Positions 1 through 6,707 of a DNA stretch of 9,654 bases are shown here, one piece after another. The DNA is from Caldifarciminota bacterium (GTDB taxonomy: Bacteria; Hydrothermota; E44-bin80), in NCBI GenBank assembly GCA_023127905.1, contig JAGMEZ010000176.1, forward strand, positions 1-9,654. The letters are read 5' to 3'. The notes under the pieces were generated by a model that had not been told where the DNA came from, did not search any database, and saw only the letters and a list, made by a program, of their open reading frames with translations. The translations under genes and the position numbers were made by a program. Each line of letters starts with the position of its first letter. The stretch's first letter is position 1.

Positions 1-161
1 AAATATTATGTTATATCTATTTATATCAATATATTAGGTTGTCAGGTTTAAACCATATTATTAACATTTTTGTATATCTTAATAAAAATTTCTGTAATTT
101 TATTAAATAATATCAAAAAAGTTTGAATTTTCTGTTTTTTTTTTATTTTTTAATTTTTTTC
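1..161. other. Non-coding AT-rich upstream region
   Basis: No gene is supported here; reading frames on both strands are short and interrupted by stops. The stretch is almost entirely A and T. It holds a 10-bp perfect palindrome GGTTTAAACC (45-54), an all-A/T inverted repeat (79-106), and a long T-dominated tract at 135-160 directly upstream of the nrdJ -35 box. The T-tract could act as a curved or UP-like element that strengthens the promoter; this is inference from position and composition. The end of an upstream gene is not visible. Confidence 0.6.
79..106. repeat. A/T-only inverted repeat (possible weak hairpin)
   Basis: TTAATAAAA at 79-87 is the exact reverse complement of TTTTATTAA at 98-106, with a 10-nt loop between them. 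A 9-bp stem of only A-T pairs would be weak. No T-run follows immediately, although one begins about 30 nt later. It might be a relic of a terminator for a gene left of the window, or simply chance in a region this AT-rich. Confidence 0.3.
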
Positions 162-190
162 TTGACAGAGAAAACAAAATCCTATACAAT
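162..190 (+). promoter_or_regulatory. Predicted sigma70-type promoter of nrdJ
   Basis: A perfect -35 hexamer TTGACA (162-167) is followed after 17 bp by TACAAT (185-190), one base from the TATAAT consensus. Transcription would start around 197, giving a leader of roughly 70 nt before the nrdJ ATG. That is too short for a cobalamin riboswitch, which might otherwise be expected for a B12-dependent enzyme. The -10 lies inside the first predicted NrdR site, so repressor binding would block RNA polymerase. Confidence 0.75.
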
Positions 191-199
191 ATCTTGTGT
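184..199 (+). promoter_or_regulatory. Predicted NrdR box 1 (overlaps the -10)
   Basis: The 16-mer atacaatatcttgtgt matches the known NrdR operator pattern acaCwAtATaTwGtgt at all but two positions (position 2 and position 10). NrdR is the ATP-cone/zinc-ribbon repressor of ribonucleotide reductase genes. The site overlaps the nrdJ -10 hexamer and predicted start point, which is where a repressor site is expected. A matching second box lies 30 bp downstream. The match is seen directly; binding by NrdR is inferred. Confidence 0.75.
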
Positions 200-213
200 T
201 TAAGTAAATATAA

Positions 214-229
214 ATTCAATATATTGTAG
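214..229 (+). promoter_or_regulatory. Predicted NrdR box 2
   Basis: The 16-mer attcaatatattgtag contains the perfect palindromic core CAATATATTG (217-226), which fits the central CwAtATaTwG of the NrdR operator at every position. Its conserved C is exactly 30 bp from that of box 1, about three helical turns, so both boxes face the same side of the DNA. NrdR operators usually occur as such tandem pairs. The outer flanks match less well than those of box 1. Confidence 0.7.
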
Positions 230-267
230 TTATTAAATAATAGAAAACAAAAATTTGAGGGGGTTAA

Positions 268-2412
268 ATGTTATCAAAGATAAAAAAGAGGGATGGACAA
301 CTTTATGATTTTAATGAAGATAAGATTACAAATGCAATATATAAGTCTGCACGTGCAGTTGGCGGAAAAGATATAAAAAAAGCGAGAGAGCTAAGTGAAA
401 TTGTAGTCAAAATACTAAATATTAGATTCGATGAAATAAATCCTCCTTCGGTGGAGGAGGTTCAAGATATAGTTGAGAAAGTTCTAATGCAGTCAGGACA
501 TGCGAAAACAGCAAAAGCTTATATTCTATATAGACAGAAAAGGACAGAATTAAGAGAATTTAAAAAGGTTCTATTGGGAGTTGAGGATGATATTAAACTA
601 TCCATAAACTCTACGACTGTTCTAAAAAGAAGATACCTTAAGAAAAATGAAAAAGGAGATGTTATAGAAACACCAAGTCAAATGTTCCACAGGGTTGCTC
701 TAAATATTGCCTCAGCGGATGCAATTACTAACGCCAGTGCTGATATCAAGAAAAGAGAGGAGGAATTTTATTCAATGATGACTTCTCTTGAATTCCTTCC
801 TAATTCTCCAACATTGATGAATGCTGGAACAGAGCTTCAACAACTATCAGCCTGTTTTGTTCTTCCTGTCGGTGATTCAATGCAGGAAATTTTTGATGCA
901 GTAAAACATGCAGCCATAATACATAAAACAGGCGGAGGGACAGGTTTTTCATTCTCTAATATTAGGCCAGCAAATGATGTTGTAAAAACCACAGGGGGGA
1001 TTGCATCCGGTCCTGTATCGTTTATGAAGGTTTTTGATTCTGCAACTGAGGTAATAAAACAGGGTGGTAAGCGGAGGGGTGCGAATATGGGTATCCTCAG
1101 AGTGGACCATCCAGATATCCTGGATTTCATTACCTGTAAGAGAAAGGACGGGGTTCTCACGAATTTTAATATTTCTGTTGGCATTACCGATGAATTTATG
1201 ATGAATGTTAAAAAAGGCGATGATTTTTCGCTGATTAATCCTCGTAATGGAAAGATGGTTCAGAAGATTAATGCAAAGCAGCTTTTTGATCTTATAACAT
1301 TAATGGCTTGGGAAACCGGTGACCCTGGAGTTGTATTTATTGATAGGTTGAACAGGGATAATCCAACGCCAACAATTGGTAAGATAGAAAGCACTAACCC
1401 TTGCGGTGAACAACCTCTTCTTCCATATGAAGCATGTAATCTTGGTTCGATTAACCTTGCGAAGATGGTAAAGGATGGAGAAATTGATTACAAACGTCTC
1501 GAAAGAGTGGTTAGGAGTGCCGTTCGTTTTCTCGATAATGTTATAGATATGAGCAAATTTCCCCTCCCCGATATTGAAAGAATTGTGCGAGCAAACAGAA
1601 AGATAGGACTTGGTGTGATGGGGTTTGCAGACATGTTAATTCAGTTGAGTATACCGTATAATTCAAATGAAGCGGTTGAGACGGGTGAACATGTTATGAA
1701 GTTTATCAGTGAAAAAGCAAAGGAAAAATCGAAAGAGTTGGCACAAGAAAAATCTTCATTTCCAAATTTTGAATTGAGTATTTTTGCTGAGAAAGGTGAT
1801 CCAGCTCAAAGAAACGCTACACTTACAACCATAGCACCAACAGGAACAATAAGTATTATTGCGAATACATCAAGTGGGATTGAACCATTGTTTGCCATTG
1901 CATATATAAGAAATGTTATGGATAATACAGAATTAATGGAGGTTAATCCTTATTTTAAGGAAGTTGCAAAGAACAGAGGTTTCTTTTCTGAAAATCTTAT
2001 GAGGGAGATTGCGAAAAACGGTTCCATTCAAGATATCGATGGTATACCGGACGATGTAAAGAAAATATTTATCACTGCGCACGACATTGCACCAGGGTGG
2101 CATATTAAAATGCAAGCTGCATATCAAAAATTTGTAGATAATGCTGTTTCAAAGACGGTAAACCTCCCGCACATAGCAACACCAGAACAGGTAAAAGAGG
2201 TTTATAACCTTGCCTATGAACTTGGATGTAAAGGCGTAACAATTTATAGGGATGGTAGCAAAAGAACACAGGTGTTAAACATAGGTTCTGTAGGCAAGGA
2301 AAAAATAAAAGCTGACCCAAACTTGATCGAGGATCTTAAATTGAGACTTGATGGAGAATTTTTTACGGTAGATTCAGAATATGCAGGTGGGTGCCCGACC
2401 TGTGGAGTTTAG
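268..2412 (+). CDS. nrdJ: Class II (adenosylcobalamin-dependent) ribonucleoside-diphosphate reductase
   Basis: This 714-residue enzyme reduces ribonucleotides to deoxyribonucleotides in the cytosol, using a thiyl radical generated from adenosylcobalamin. An N-terminal ATP-cone (about residues 3-95) should give dATP/ATP control. The catalytic barrel shows SACFV (C196), NPCGE (C379 as the thiyl-radical cysteine, E381) and EACNLGS (C390, partner of C196 in the reducible disulfide). The phosphate-binding PTGT lies at 524-527. The C-terminus ends GGCPTCGV, whose C709/C712 pair should re-reduce the active site. No class I tyrosine-radical subunit gene or class III glycyl-radical tail is present, which with the overall pattern points to class II. 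The ATG follows a GAGGGGG ribosome site (257-263). Length fits the family. Two predicted NrdR boxes sit in its promoter. Class is confident; the symbol follows common usage. Confidence 0.93.
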   Translation: MLSKIKKRDGQLYDFNEDKITNAIYKSARAVGGKDIKKARELSEIVVKILNIRFDEINPPSVEEVQDIVEKVLMQSGHAKTAKAYILYRQKRTELREFKKVLLGVEDDIKLSINSTTVLKRRYLKKNEKGDVIETPSQMFHRVALNIASADAITNASADIKKREEEFYSMMTSLEFLPNSPTLMNAGTELQQLSACFVLPVGDSMQEIFDAVKHAAIIHKTGGGTGFSFSNIRPANDVVKTTGGIASGPVSFMKVFDSATEVIKQGGKRRGANMGILRVDHPDILDFITCKRKDGVLTNFNISVGITDEFMMNVKKGDDFSLINPRNGKMVQKINAKQLFDLITLMAWETGDPGVVFIDRLNRDNPTPTIGKIESTNPCGEQPLLPYEACNLGSINLAKMVKDGEIDYKRLERVVRSAVRFLDNVIDMSKFPLPDIERIVRANRKIGLGVMGFADMLIQLSIPYNSNEAVETGEHVMKFISEKAKEKSKELAQEKSSFPNFELSIFAEKGDPAQRNATLTTIAPTGTISIIANTSSGIEPLFAIAYIRNVMDNTELMEVNPYFKEVAKNRGFFSENLMREIAKNGSIQDIDGIPDDVKKIFITAHDIAPGWHIKMQAAYQKFVDNAVSKTVNLPHIATPEQVKEVYNLAYELGCKGVTIYRDGSKRTQVLNIGSVGKEKIKADPNLIEDLKLRLDGEFFTVDSEYAGGCPTCGV

Positions 2413-2416
2413 TAAT

Positions 2417-2422
2417 GGAGGG
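2417..2422 (+). promoter_or_regulatory. Ribosome binding site deciding the start at 2430
   Basis: GGAGGG lies between the nrdJ stop and the next gene. It is 7 nt from the ATG at 2430 but only 4 nt from the in-frame GTG at 2427, so the ATG is the better start. The gap between the two genes is therefore 17 nt. Confidence 0.7.
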
Positions 2423-2429
2423 ATAAGTG

Positions 2430-3080
2430 ATGAAGAGAACAGTGTTTATGAAAATAATTCCTTTTCTTATTTTCTTTTTAATAGCATTTTCTATTAATCT
2501 TTTTGCGGTTGAAAAGGATACCTCTTCTGTTTCCTGTGATAAGATTTATTATAACTTTATTTTAACAACAGGTATAGAAGGATATGTTGATGATTGGATG
2601 AATACTACTTATAGTCTATCTCCTGCTTTTGGTTTTGAATTCAGCACAAATATTTCTCCTTCACTGGATGGGGTAATAGAGTTTTCATTTTCACAGGTAA
2701 AAGGGAGTTATTATTATCCATGGTATGGATATTATGAGTTTGAAAGATATGATTTAACTTTATTTCAAAGAAAGATAGGATTAGGATTTCGGGTTTGTGA
2801 TAGAAGATTTGAGAATAGAACTCCATTCTTTGAAGCAGGATTTGATATTGTTCATGCGAAGGAATGGGGAGAAGAATATTCAGAATCAGGGGGAGCAATA
2901 GGTTCACACTTTGCAATGGGTTACTGGGGGAAAATTTACAAAAACTTGATTATTCAAGTAAAAGGAAGGATGCAGTTGCTTGCAATTACTATGAGAAGAG
3001 ACGCATATACATATTATAGTCACTACGAGATAGATCTTTCAGGTGCTGCGATTTCTATAGGGATTGGTTTTTCAAAATGA
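2430..3080 (+). CDS. Secreted protein, probable small outer-membrane beta-barrel
   Basis: This 216-residue protein is not recognised as a named family. It begins with a signal peptide (basic MKR, hydrophobic stretch about residues 8-25, likely cleavage after LFA near residue 26). The mature part has many aromatic and glycine residues in alternating hydrophobic/polar strands, such as KIGLGFRV (115-122), FFEAGFDI (133-140) and AAISIGIGF (206-214), ending GFSK. This resembles opacity-type 8-stranded outer-membrane barrels. A soluble periplasmic beta protein is an alternative. A second in-frame ATG at 2448 would also leave a usable signal peptide, but the GGAGGG site favours 2430. It starts 17 nt after nrdJ, and its stop overlaps the next gene as ATGA, so it is probably cotranscribed and coupled with the DUF2330 gene. 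Confidence 0.7.
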   Translation: MKRTVFMKIIPFLIFFLIAFSINLFAVEKDTSSVSCDKIYYNFILTTGIEGYVDDWMNTTYSLSPAFGFEFSTNISPSLDGVIEFSFSQVKGSYYYPWYGYYEFERYDLTLFQRKIGLGFRVCDRRFENRTPFFEAGFDIVHAKEWGEEYSESGGAIGSHFAMGYWGKIYKNLIIQVKGRMQLLAITMRRDAYTYYSHYEIDLSGAAISIGIGFSK

Positions 3081-4081
3081 AGAAGATGATTTTGTTTTTA
3101 ATGATTTTTTTTATCAGTACTTTTCTCTATGGTGATGGAGGTATTATTCCACACAACTACGAGGAGATATATGAAACTGGACAGACAGCAGTTATATCAT
3201 TTAAAAATAACGAGGAAACCCTTATTTTACTTGTTGAAGTATCAGGTCAAGAAACAGAGTTTATGTGGATATTTCCCTGTCCTGAGGTTCCAGAAGTAGA
3301 TTCTTCTGATAGTGATCTTTTTTACGAACTTGCTGTATTTTCAGCCCCACATTATGTTAAAAGGGGATGGGGAGGATGTTGTGAAAATACTGGAAATAGA
3401 GAAGAATCAGATTATAGATATTTAGGTAAAGGAGAATATAACGGAGTTGACCCAATTTCAAATGGTACTGTAGGATTTCTTAATTACGAAGTGCTATATG
3501 CAACAGAAGCTTCGTTATTATTATCTTACCTTGAAGATAATGGATACAATGCTCCAGCAAATGCTGAAGAGATATTCCAATTCTACATAAATAAAGATTG
3601 GAATTATTTCATTGCTGCTGTCTGTGATACAGGTAATGCAAACTGGTATAGTTATGGAACAAACATTCAACCCCTGAAAATTTCTTTTTCTACGAATAAT
3701 CCTGTTTATCCTTTAAGGATTTCACGCATTGGTTCACAGGATAGTGAAATTGTCCTTTATATTATTTCAAACCATAAAAAGAAATTCACAGGTGCAGAGG
3801 TTAAGTTTGCTAAATGGATTGATGAAGAGACCTATAAAAATTTCTATTCTAATGACTTAGAAGAGTTAATATGGCAGGGTTCATTTATTACAAAATGTTA
3901 TGCATTTATTGAAACAGATTTAATGGATGACCTAAAATTAGAAAATGCCGCTGATAATGATGAATTTCGGGAAATTATTTTTTATTCTTCAGTTCCTCAA
4001 GATGCAATTATTTTTGTATGTTTCTTAGGTTTGTTTTGGTACTATAGAAAGAGGGTAACAAAGGAGGAATCTTATGAATAA
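3077..4081 (+). CDS. DUF2330-family envelope protein with C-terminal membrane anchor
   Basis: This 334-residue protein matches the DUF2330 pattern as I know it: an early run in which residues 47-54 (ETLILLVE) lead to FMWIFPCPEVPEV (62-74), then SDLFYELAV (79-87), and later SLLLSYLEDNGYNAP (146-160) before a segment ending in DWNYFIAAV (174-182). The family's function is unknown. A signal peptide (1-19, ending LYG) implies export. A single hydrophobic segment at about 308-323 followed by YYRKR suggests an inner-membrane anchor with a short cytosolic tail, so most of the protein would face the periplasm. A vicinal Cys pair lies at 101-102. The ATG overlaps the previous stop (ATGA) and has only a weak ribosome site, which suggests translational coupling. 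Its last 8 nt overlap the next gene. Confidence 0.8.
   Translation: MKKMILFLMIFFISTFLYGDGGIIPHNYEEIYETGQTAVISFKNNEETLILLVEVSGQETEFMWIFPCPEVPEVDSSDSDLFYELAVFSAPHYVKRGWGGCCENTGNREESDYRYLGKGEYNGVDPISNGTVGFLNYEVLYATEASLLLSYLEDNGYNAPANAEEIFQFYINKDWNYFIAAVCDTGNANWYSYGTNIQPLKISFSTNNPVYPLRISRIGSQDSEIVLYIISNHKKKFTGAEVKFAKWIDEETYKNFYSNDLEELIWQGSFITKCYAFIETDLMDDLKLENAADNDEFREIIFYSSVPQDAIIFVCFLGLFWYYRKRVTKEESYE
4062..4067 (+). promoter_or_regulatory. Ribosome binding site inside the DUF2330 gene
   Basis: A perfect AGGAGG lies 6 nt before the ATG at 4074, within the final codons of the upstream gene. It fixes the start of the following gene despite the 8-nt overlap of the two reading frames, and it is the strongest ribosome site among the envelope genes. 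Confidence 0.8.
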
Positions 4082-4895
4082 TAAAATTAAGTTTTTTATT
4101 TTTTTATTCCTAATATTTGCATTTATTACTTCCGTTTATGGAAGTCCCATTATAGGCTCAAGTGCGAACACAATCAAAGGCAAAAGTTTTATGTTTGAAG
4201 GACACTTTTTTTATAACAGTTACACAAAACGCTATGATTTCAATAATGAAGAATGGATACAATTCCCAACAGGTCACAGTTATGTTTCAATGGGGTTTTT
4301 ATCACAGATATACTATGGCATATTTGATTATCTTACAATACGTCTTTCTTTACCTATGTTAATGAAAAACAGGGATTATGGAACCAGCCAGAAATCCACC
4401 GGGATTGGCGATGTCTATTTTGATTTCAAGCATAGAATTGTTGAGGGGAGAGATTTCATTCCAACAATATCCTGGTGTGGGGGGGCACGATTTCCCACAG
4501 GGGATAAAGACACTGATCCACAACTTGGAGATGGTTCTATTGATGGACTTATTGGACTTCTCGTAACAGAAGAATTAGTATTTTTAAAATCCCATATTAG
4601 TTGTGGTTACTGGTACAATGGCAAGGTTGATGGTAACGATATTCCTGATATGTTTTTCTACAATGCAACATTGGAATATCCACTTCCTGCTCAATTTGCT
4701 ATGGTCGGGGAAGCAAACGGTAATGTCGTGGGTTCAGGAGTTGATCAAAAATATGTATTTGAACTTTGTCCTGGGTTAACAAATAAATCTATTACAGGTC
4801 TCATCCTGGAAGCATCTGTTAAAATTCCAATTAAGACTCGAAGTGAGCTCAGGTACGATTATTCCCCATTTGTTGGATTAATGTATTTCTTCTAA
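4074..4895 (+). CDS. Outer-membrane beta-barrel protein, Phenol_MetA_deg/transporter-like
   Basis: This 273-residue protein has a clear signal peptide (hydrophobic 7-20, likely cleavage after VYG, residue 23). The mature region is rich in alternating strands and carries GIGDVYFDFKHR (110-121), ARFPTGD (138-144) and LGDGSID (151-157). This pattern is typical of the MetA-pathway-of-phenol-degradation and similar outer-membrane channel families. It ends GLMYFF, with the terminal Phe expected of the BAM recognition signal. The family name describes fold only; no link to phenol is implied. The gene overlaps the DUF2330 gene by 8 nt and is followed 17 nt later by a small membrane protein gene. A plain structural barrel or a small-solute channel are both possible; substrate cannot be read from sequence. 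Confidence 0.72.
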   Translation: MNNKIKFFIFLFLIFAFITSVYGSPIIGSSANTIKGKSFMFEGHFFYNSYTKRYDFNNEEWIQFPTGHSYVSMGFLSQIYYGIFDYLTIRLSLPMLMKNRDYGTSQKSTGIGDVYFDFKHRIVEGRDFIPTISWCGGARFPTGDKDTDPQLGDGSIDGLIGLLVTEELVFLKSHISCGYWYNGKVDGNDIPDMFFYNATLEYPLPAQFAMVGEANGNVVGSGVDQKYVFELCPGLTNKSITGLILEASVKIPIKTRSELRYDYSPFVGLMYFF

Positions 4896-4912
4896 TAAAT
4901 AAAGGAGATTAA

Positions 4913-5056
4913 ATGGGACCATTTAAAACTCCCTGGTCAACCTTTTTTGCCTGGGTTGTTACTGCAGTGTCTATTATTATTGCAATTACCTGGGCTTTTA
5001 TAGATTTGCAGTTATCGAAGAGAAAAGCTAACAAAAGGGAAAACAAAAGAGAATAA
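4913..5056 (+). CDS. 47-aa single-span membrane protein, candidate symporter accessory subunit
   Basis: A short open frame of 47 codons starts with ATG after a strong AAAGGAG (4901-4907, 5 nt spacing), 17 nt behind the preceding stop. The protein has a short N-terminus with PW (residues 7-8), one transmembrane helix at about 10-31 (from TFFAW to WAFID), and a strongly basic tail (SKRKANKRENKRE, 35-47), which predicts an outside N-terminus and a cytosolic C-terminus. It sits directly upstream of a sodium:solute symporter gene. Small one-helix accessory proteins are known beside several SSS and NSS transporters, so a partnership is a reasonable inference, though sequence identity to a named family is not established. 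The good ribosome site, hydrophobic pattern and operon position argue against a random frame. Confidence 0.75.
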   Translation: MGPFKTPWSTFFAWVVTAVSIIIAITWAFIDLQLSKRKANKRENKRE

Positions 5057-5109
5057 TACTAATAGACATTGGATAAGAATATAAGAGATAAAAAGAAAAA
5101 AGTATAAAT

Positions 5110-6546
5110 ATGAGTGAAATTAAAATTTACTGGATAGTTATAATTTTCTATATGTTTATAGTTATCGGGATTGGTTTAATTGCCAGCAGAAGAACTAGAG
5201 GAATATCGGATTTTTACTTAGGCGGAAGGAATATCGGTCCCTTTGTTACGGCTCTATCTTTTATTGCTGCTTATTTTTCTTCTGTTGTAATAATTGGTGG
5301 AGGTGGCTTTGGTTATAAATTTGGAATGTCTACACTCTGGGTAGGGGCTATAAATGTTCTTTTAGGGTGCACATTGTGTTGGATATTTCTCGGGAAACGA
5401 TTAAGAAAATATACTCAGAAATTCGGAACGATGACCATTCCAGGTTTTATTTCAGAGAGGTTTAAGGCACCGGAAACACGATTCTTTTTAGCGATTGTGA
5501 TATTTATATTTATGATAATTTACAATGTTAGTGTTCTTAAAGGAATGGGACATATTTTTGAGGTGCTGATGAAAATTCCTTATATTTACGGCATTCTGAT
5601 TTCAGGTACAATAATTATTCTCTATGTTACAATTGGCGGATATGTTGCCGTAGTCTGGACGAGCTTTATACAGGCTCTTATAATGATTGTTGGTCTTTTT
5701 CTTCTTACATCAAAATCACTTATCGCAGTTGGAGGACTAACAGCTGTAAACGAAAGGCTTGCTGCAATAGATCCTGGTCTCCTTTCAACGCCTGGAGTTT
5801 GGGGTTATGCTGGACTTATATCCTATTGTTTAATTGTAAGTTTTGGAGTATGGGGAATGCCTCAGCTTGTTATACGATTTTATTCAATTAGAAATACTGC
5901 AGTTCTCAGAATCGGCACTATTGTCGTTACGATTGGTGGATGTCTTGCTCTCCTTCCATATCTGAACGGGGCTATATCAAGAATTCTATCTCCAAACCTT
6001 ACGAATCCCGATCTTGCAATACCGACCTTAACAAAATTGGTTCTTTCTCCCCTTGGAGCTGCAATTTTCCTTGCAGCTGTTATTGCTGCCGGAATGTCTA
6101 CATTTTCTGCTGTCCTTATAATTGTTAGCAGTGCCATTGTTCGGGATTTCTGGCAAAAGGGGTTAAAAAAGCAAACAAGCGAAAAAAAGCTGCTTCGCGC
6201 TGGGAGAGTTGTAAGTGCAGTAGCCGGAATAATTTCTCTTCTTATTGCATTTAAACCACCTGGTTTGGTTTTGGTTTTAACTGCTTTTTCCTGGGCGATC
6301 ATAGCCTCAGCAACCCTCTGGCCAATTCTTTTTGCTATCTATTGGAGAAGAACAACCCGATGGGGTGTTACTATTTCAATGTTTGCGGGAAGTAGTGTTG
6401 CTCTAATCTGGATGGTTATAGGAAAACCATTTGGAATACATGGTTTTATTCCCGGCATAATAGTAGGTTTGATTCTTATCATTGTGGTAAGTCTTCTAAC
6501 AAAACCTCCATCAAAAGAAATTACAAGAAAAATCTGGGAAGACTGA
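5110..6546 (+). CDS. Sodium:solute symporter (SSS family)
   Basis: This 478-residue inner-membrane protein should use the Na+ gradient to import a small solute. About 12-13 hydrophobic segments cover the chain. Family signatures include SDFYLGGR (33-40), GGYVAVVWTSFIQ (176-188, the SSS motif) and AGMSTFSAVL (327-336), where S330/T331 fit the Na2 sodium site seen in this fold. Substrate is not clear: pantothenate/proline-type and uncharacterised SSS groups are all possible. The start is fixed, since a stop lies only 19 nt upstream in frame with no other start codon between. The ribosome site is poor, only a purine-rich run at 5083-5102. It follows the 47-aa membrane protein gene by 53 nt and ends the co-directional run; no convincing terminator hairpin follows it. 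Confidence 0.9.
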   Translation: MSEIKIYWIVIIFYMFIVIGIGLIASRRTRGISDFYLGGRNIGPFVTALSFIAAYFSSVVIIGGGGFGYKFGMSTLWVGAINVLLGCTLCWIFLGKRLRKYTQKFGTMTIPGFISERFKAPETRFFLAIVIFIFMIIYNVSVLKGMGHIFEVLMKIPYIYGILISGTIIILYVTIGGYVAVVWTSFIQALIMIVGLFLLTSKSLIAVGGLTAVNERLAAIDPGLLSTPGVWGYAGLISYCLIVSFGVWGMPQLVIRFYSIRNTAVLRIGTIVVTIGGCLALLPYLNGAISRILSPNLTNPDLAIPTLTKLVLSPLGAAIFLAAVIAAGMSTFSAVLIIVSSAIVRDFWQKGLKKQTSEKKLLRAGRVVSAVAGIISLLIAFKPPGLVLVLTAFSWAIIASATLWPILFAIYWRRTTRWGVTISMFAGSSVALIWMVIGKPFGIHGFIPGIIVGLILIIVVSLLTKPPSKEITRKIWED

Positions 6547-6707
6547 AGCAATCAATTAGTTTTTTCTTACCACATTATTTTTCCCTTTCACAATAAATTC
6601 TTGACATTTTTATTTTTTTATGTATGATTACGAAATATAGTGTAGCAGTTAAAAATTTACATTGACTATCGTAGTTGAAAATATAATATATTGAGAAGGA
6701 GTATATT
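6547..6707. promoter_or_regulatory. Intergenic region with tricorn gene promoter
   Basis: The gap begins with a T-rich stretch but has no GC stem, so no intrinsic terminator can be supported. A strong promoter is present: TTGACA (6601-6606), 16 bp, TATGAT (6623-6628), with a start expected near 6635 and a leader of about 70 nt. The leader includes a short ACTA-TCG-TAGT hairpin (6665-6675) and ends in an AAGGAG ribosome site (6696-6701), 6 nt from the ATG. A second pair, TTGACT (6662) and TATAAT (6682), is spaced by only 14 bp and is unlikely to be used. The tricorn gene is therefore probably its own transcription unit. Confidence 0.7.

Noticed and set aside
27..36. CAATATATTA, a near copy of the NrdR core
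   Set aside because: It lacks the conserved final G, has no partner 30-32 bp away and is not next to a promoter; expected by chance in such AT-rich DNA.
45..54. GGTTTAAACC palindrome as an operator
   Set aside because: It is a perfect 10-bp palindrome, but it is isolated with no second copy in the window and no promoter next to it.
191..267. Cobalamin riboswitch in the nrdJ leader
   Set aside because: The leader is only about 70 nt, far shorter than a B12 riboswitch, and contains no conserved B12-box-like sequence.
837..1184. 115-codon open frame on the - strand within nrdJ
   Set aside because: It is antisense to the conserved catalytic part of the reductase, with no family signature of its own.
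5880..6302. 140-codon open frame on the - strand within the symporter gene
   Set aside because: It lies wholly antisense to a well-supported SSS gene, has no recognisable motif, and its arginine/proline-rich composition fits a shadow frame of hydrophobic codons.
6523..6585. Possible terminator after the symporter (AAGAAAAA pairing with TTTTTTCTT)
   Set aside because: The stem is nearly all A-T with a loop of about 30 nt, so it would not be stable enough to call.
6684..6693. TAATATATTG near the tricorn start, one base from the NrdR core
   Set aside because: The key C is missing, no second box exists at operator spacing, and NrdR control of a peptidase is not expected.
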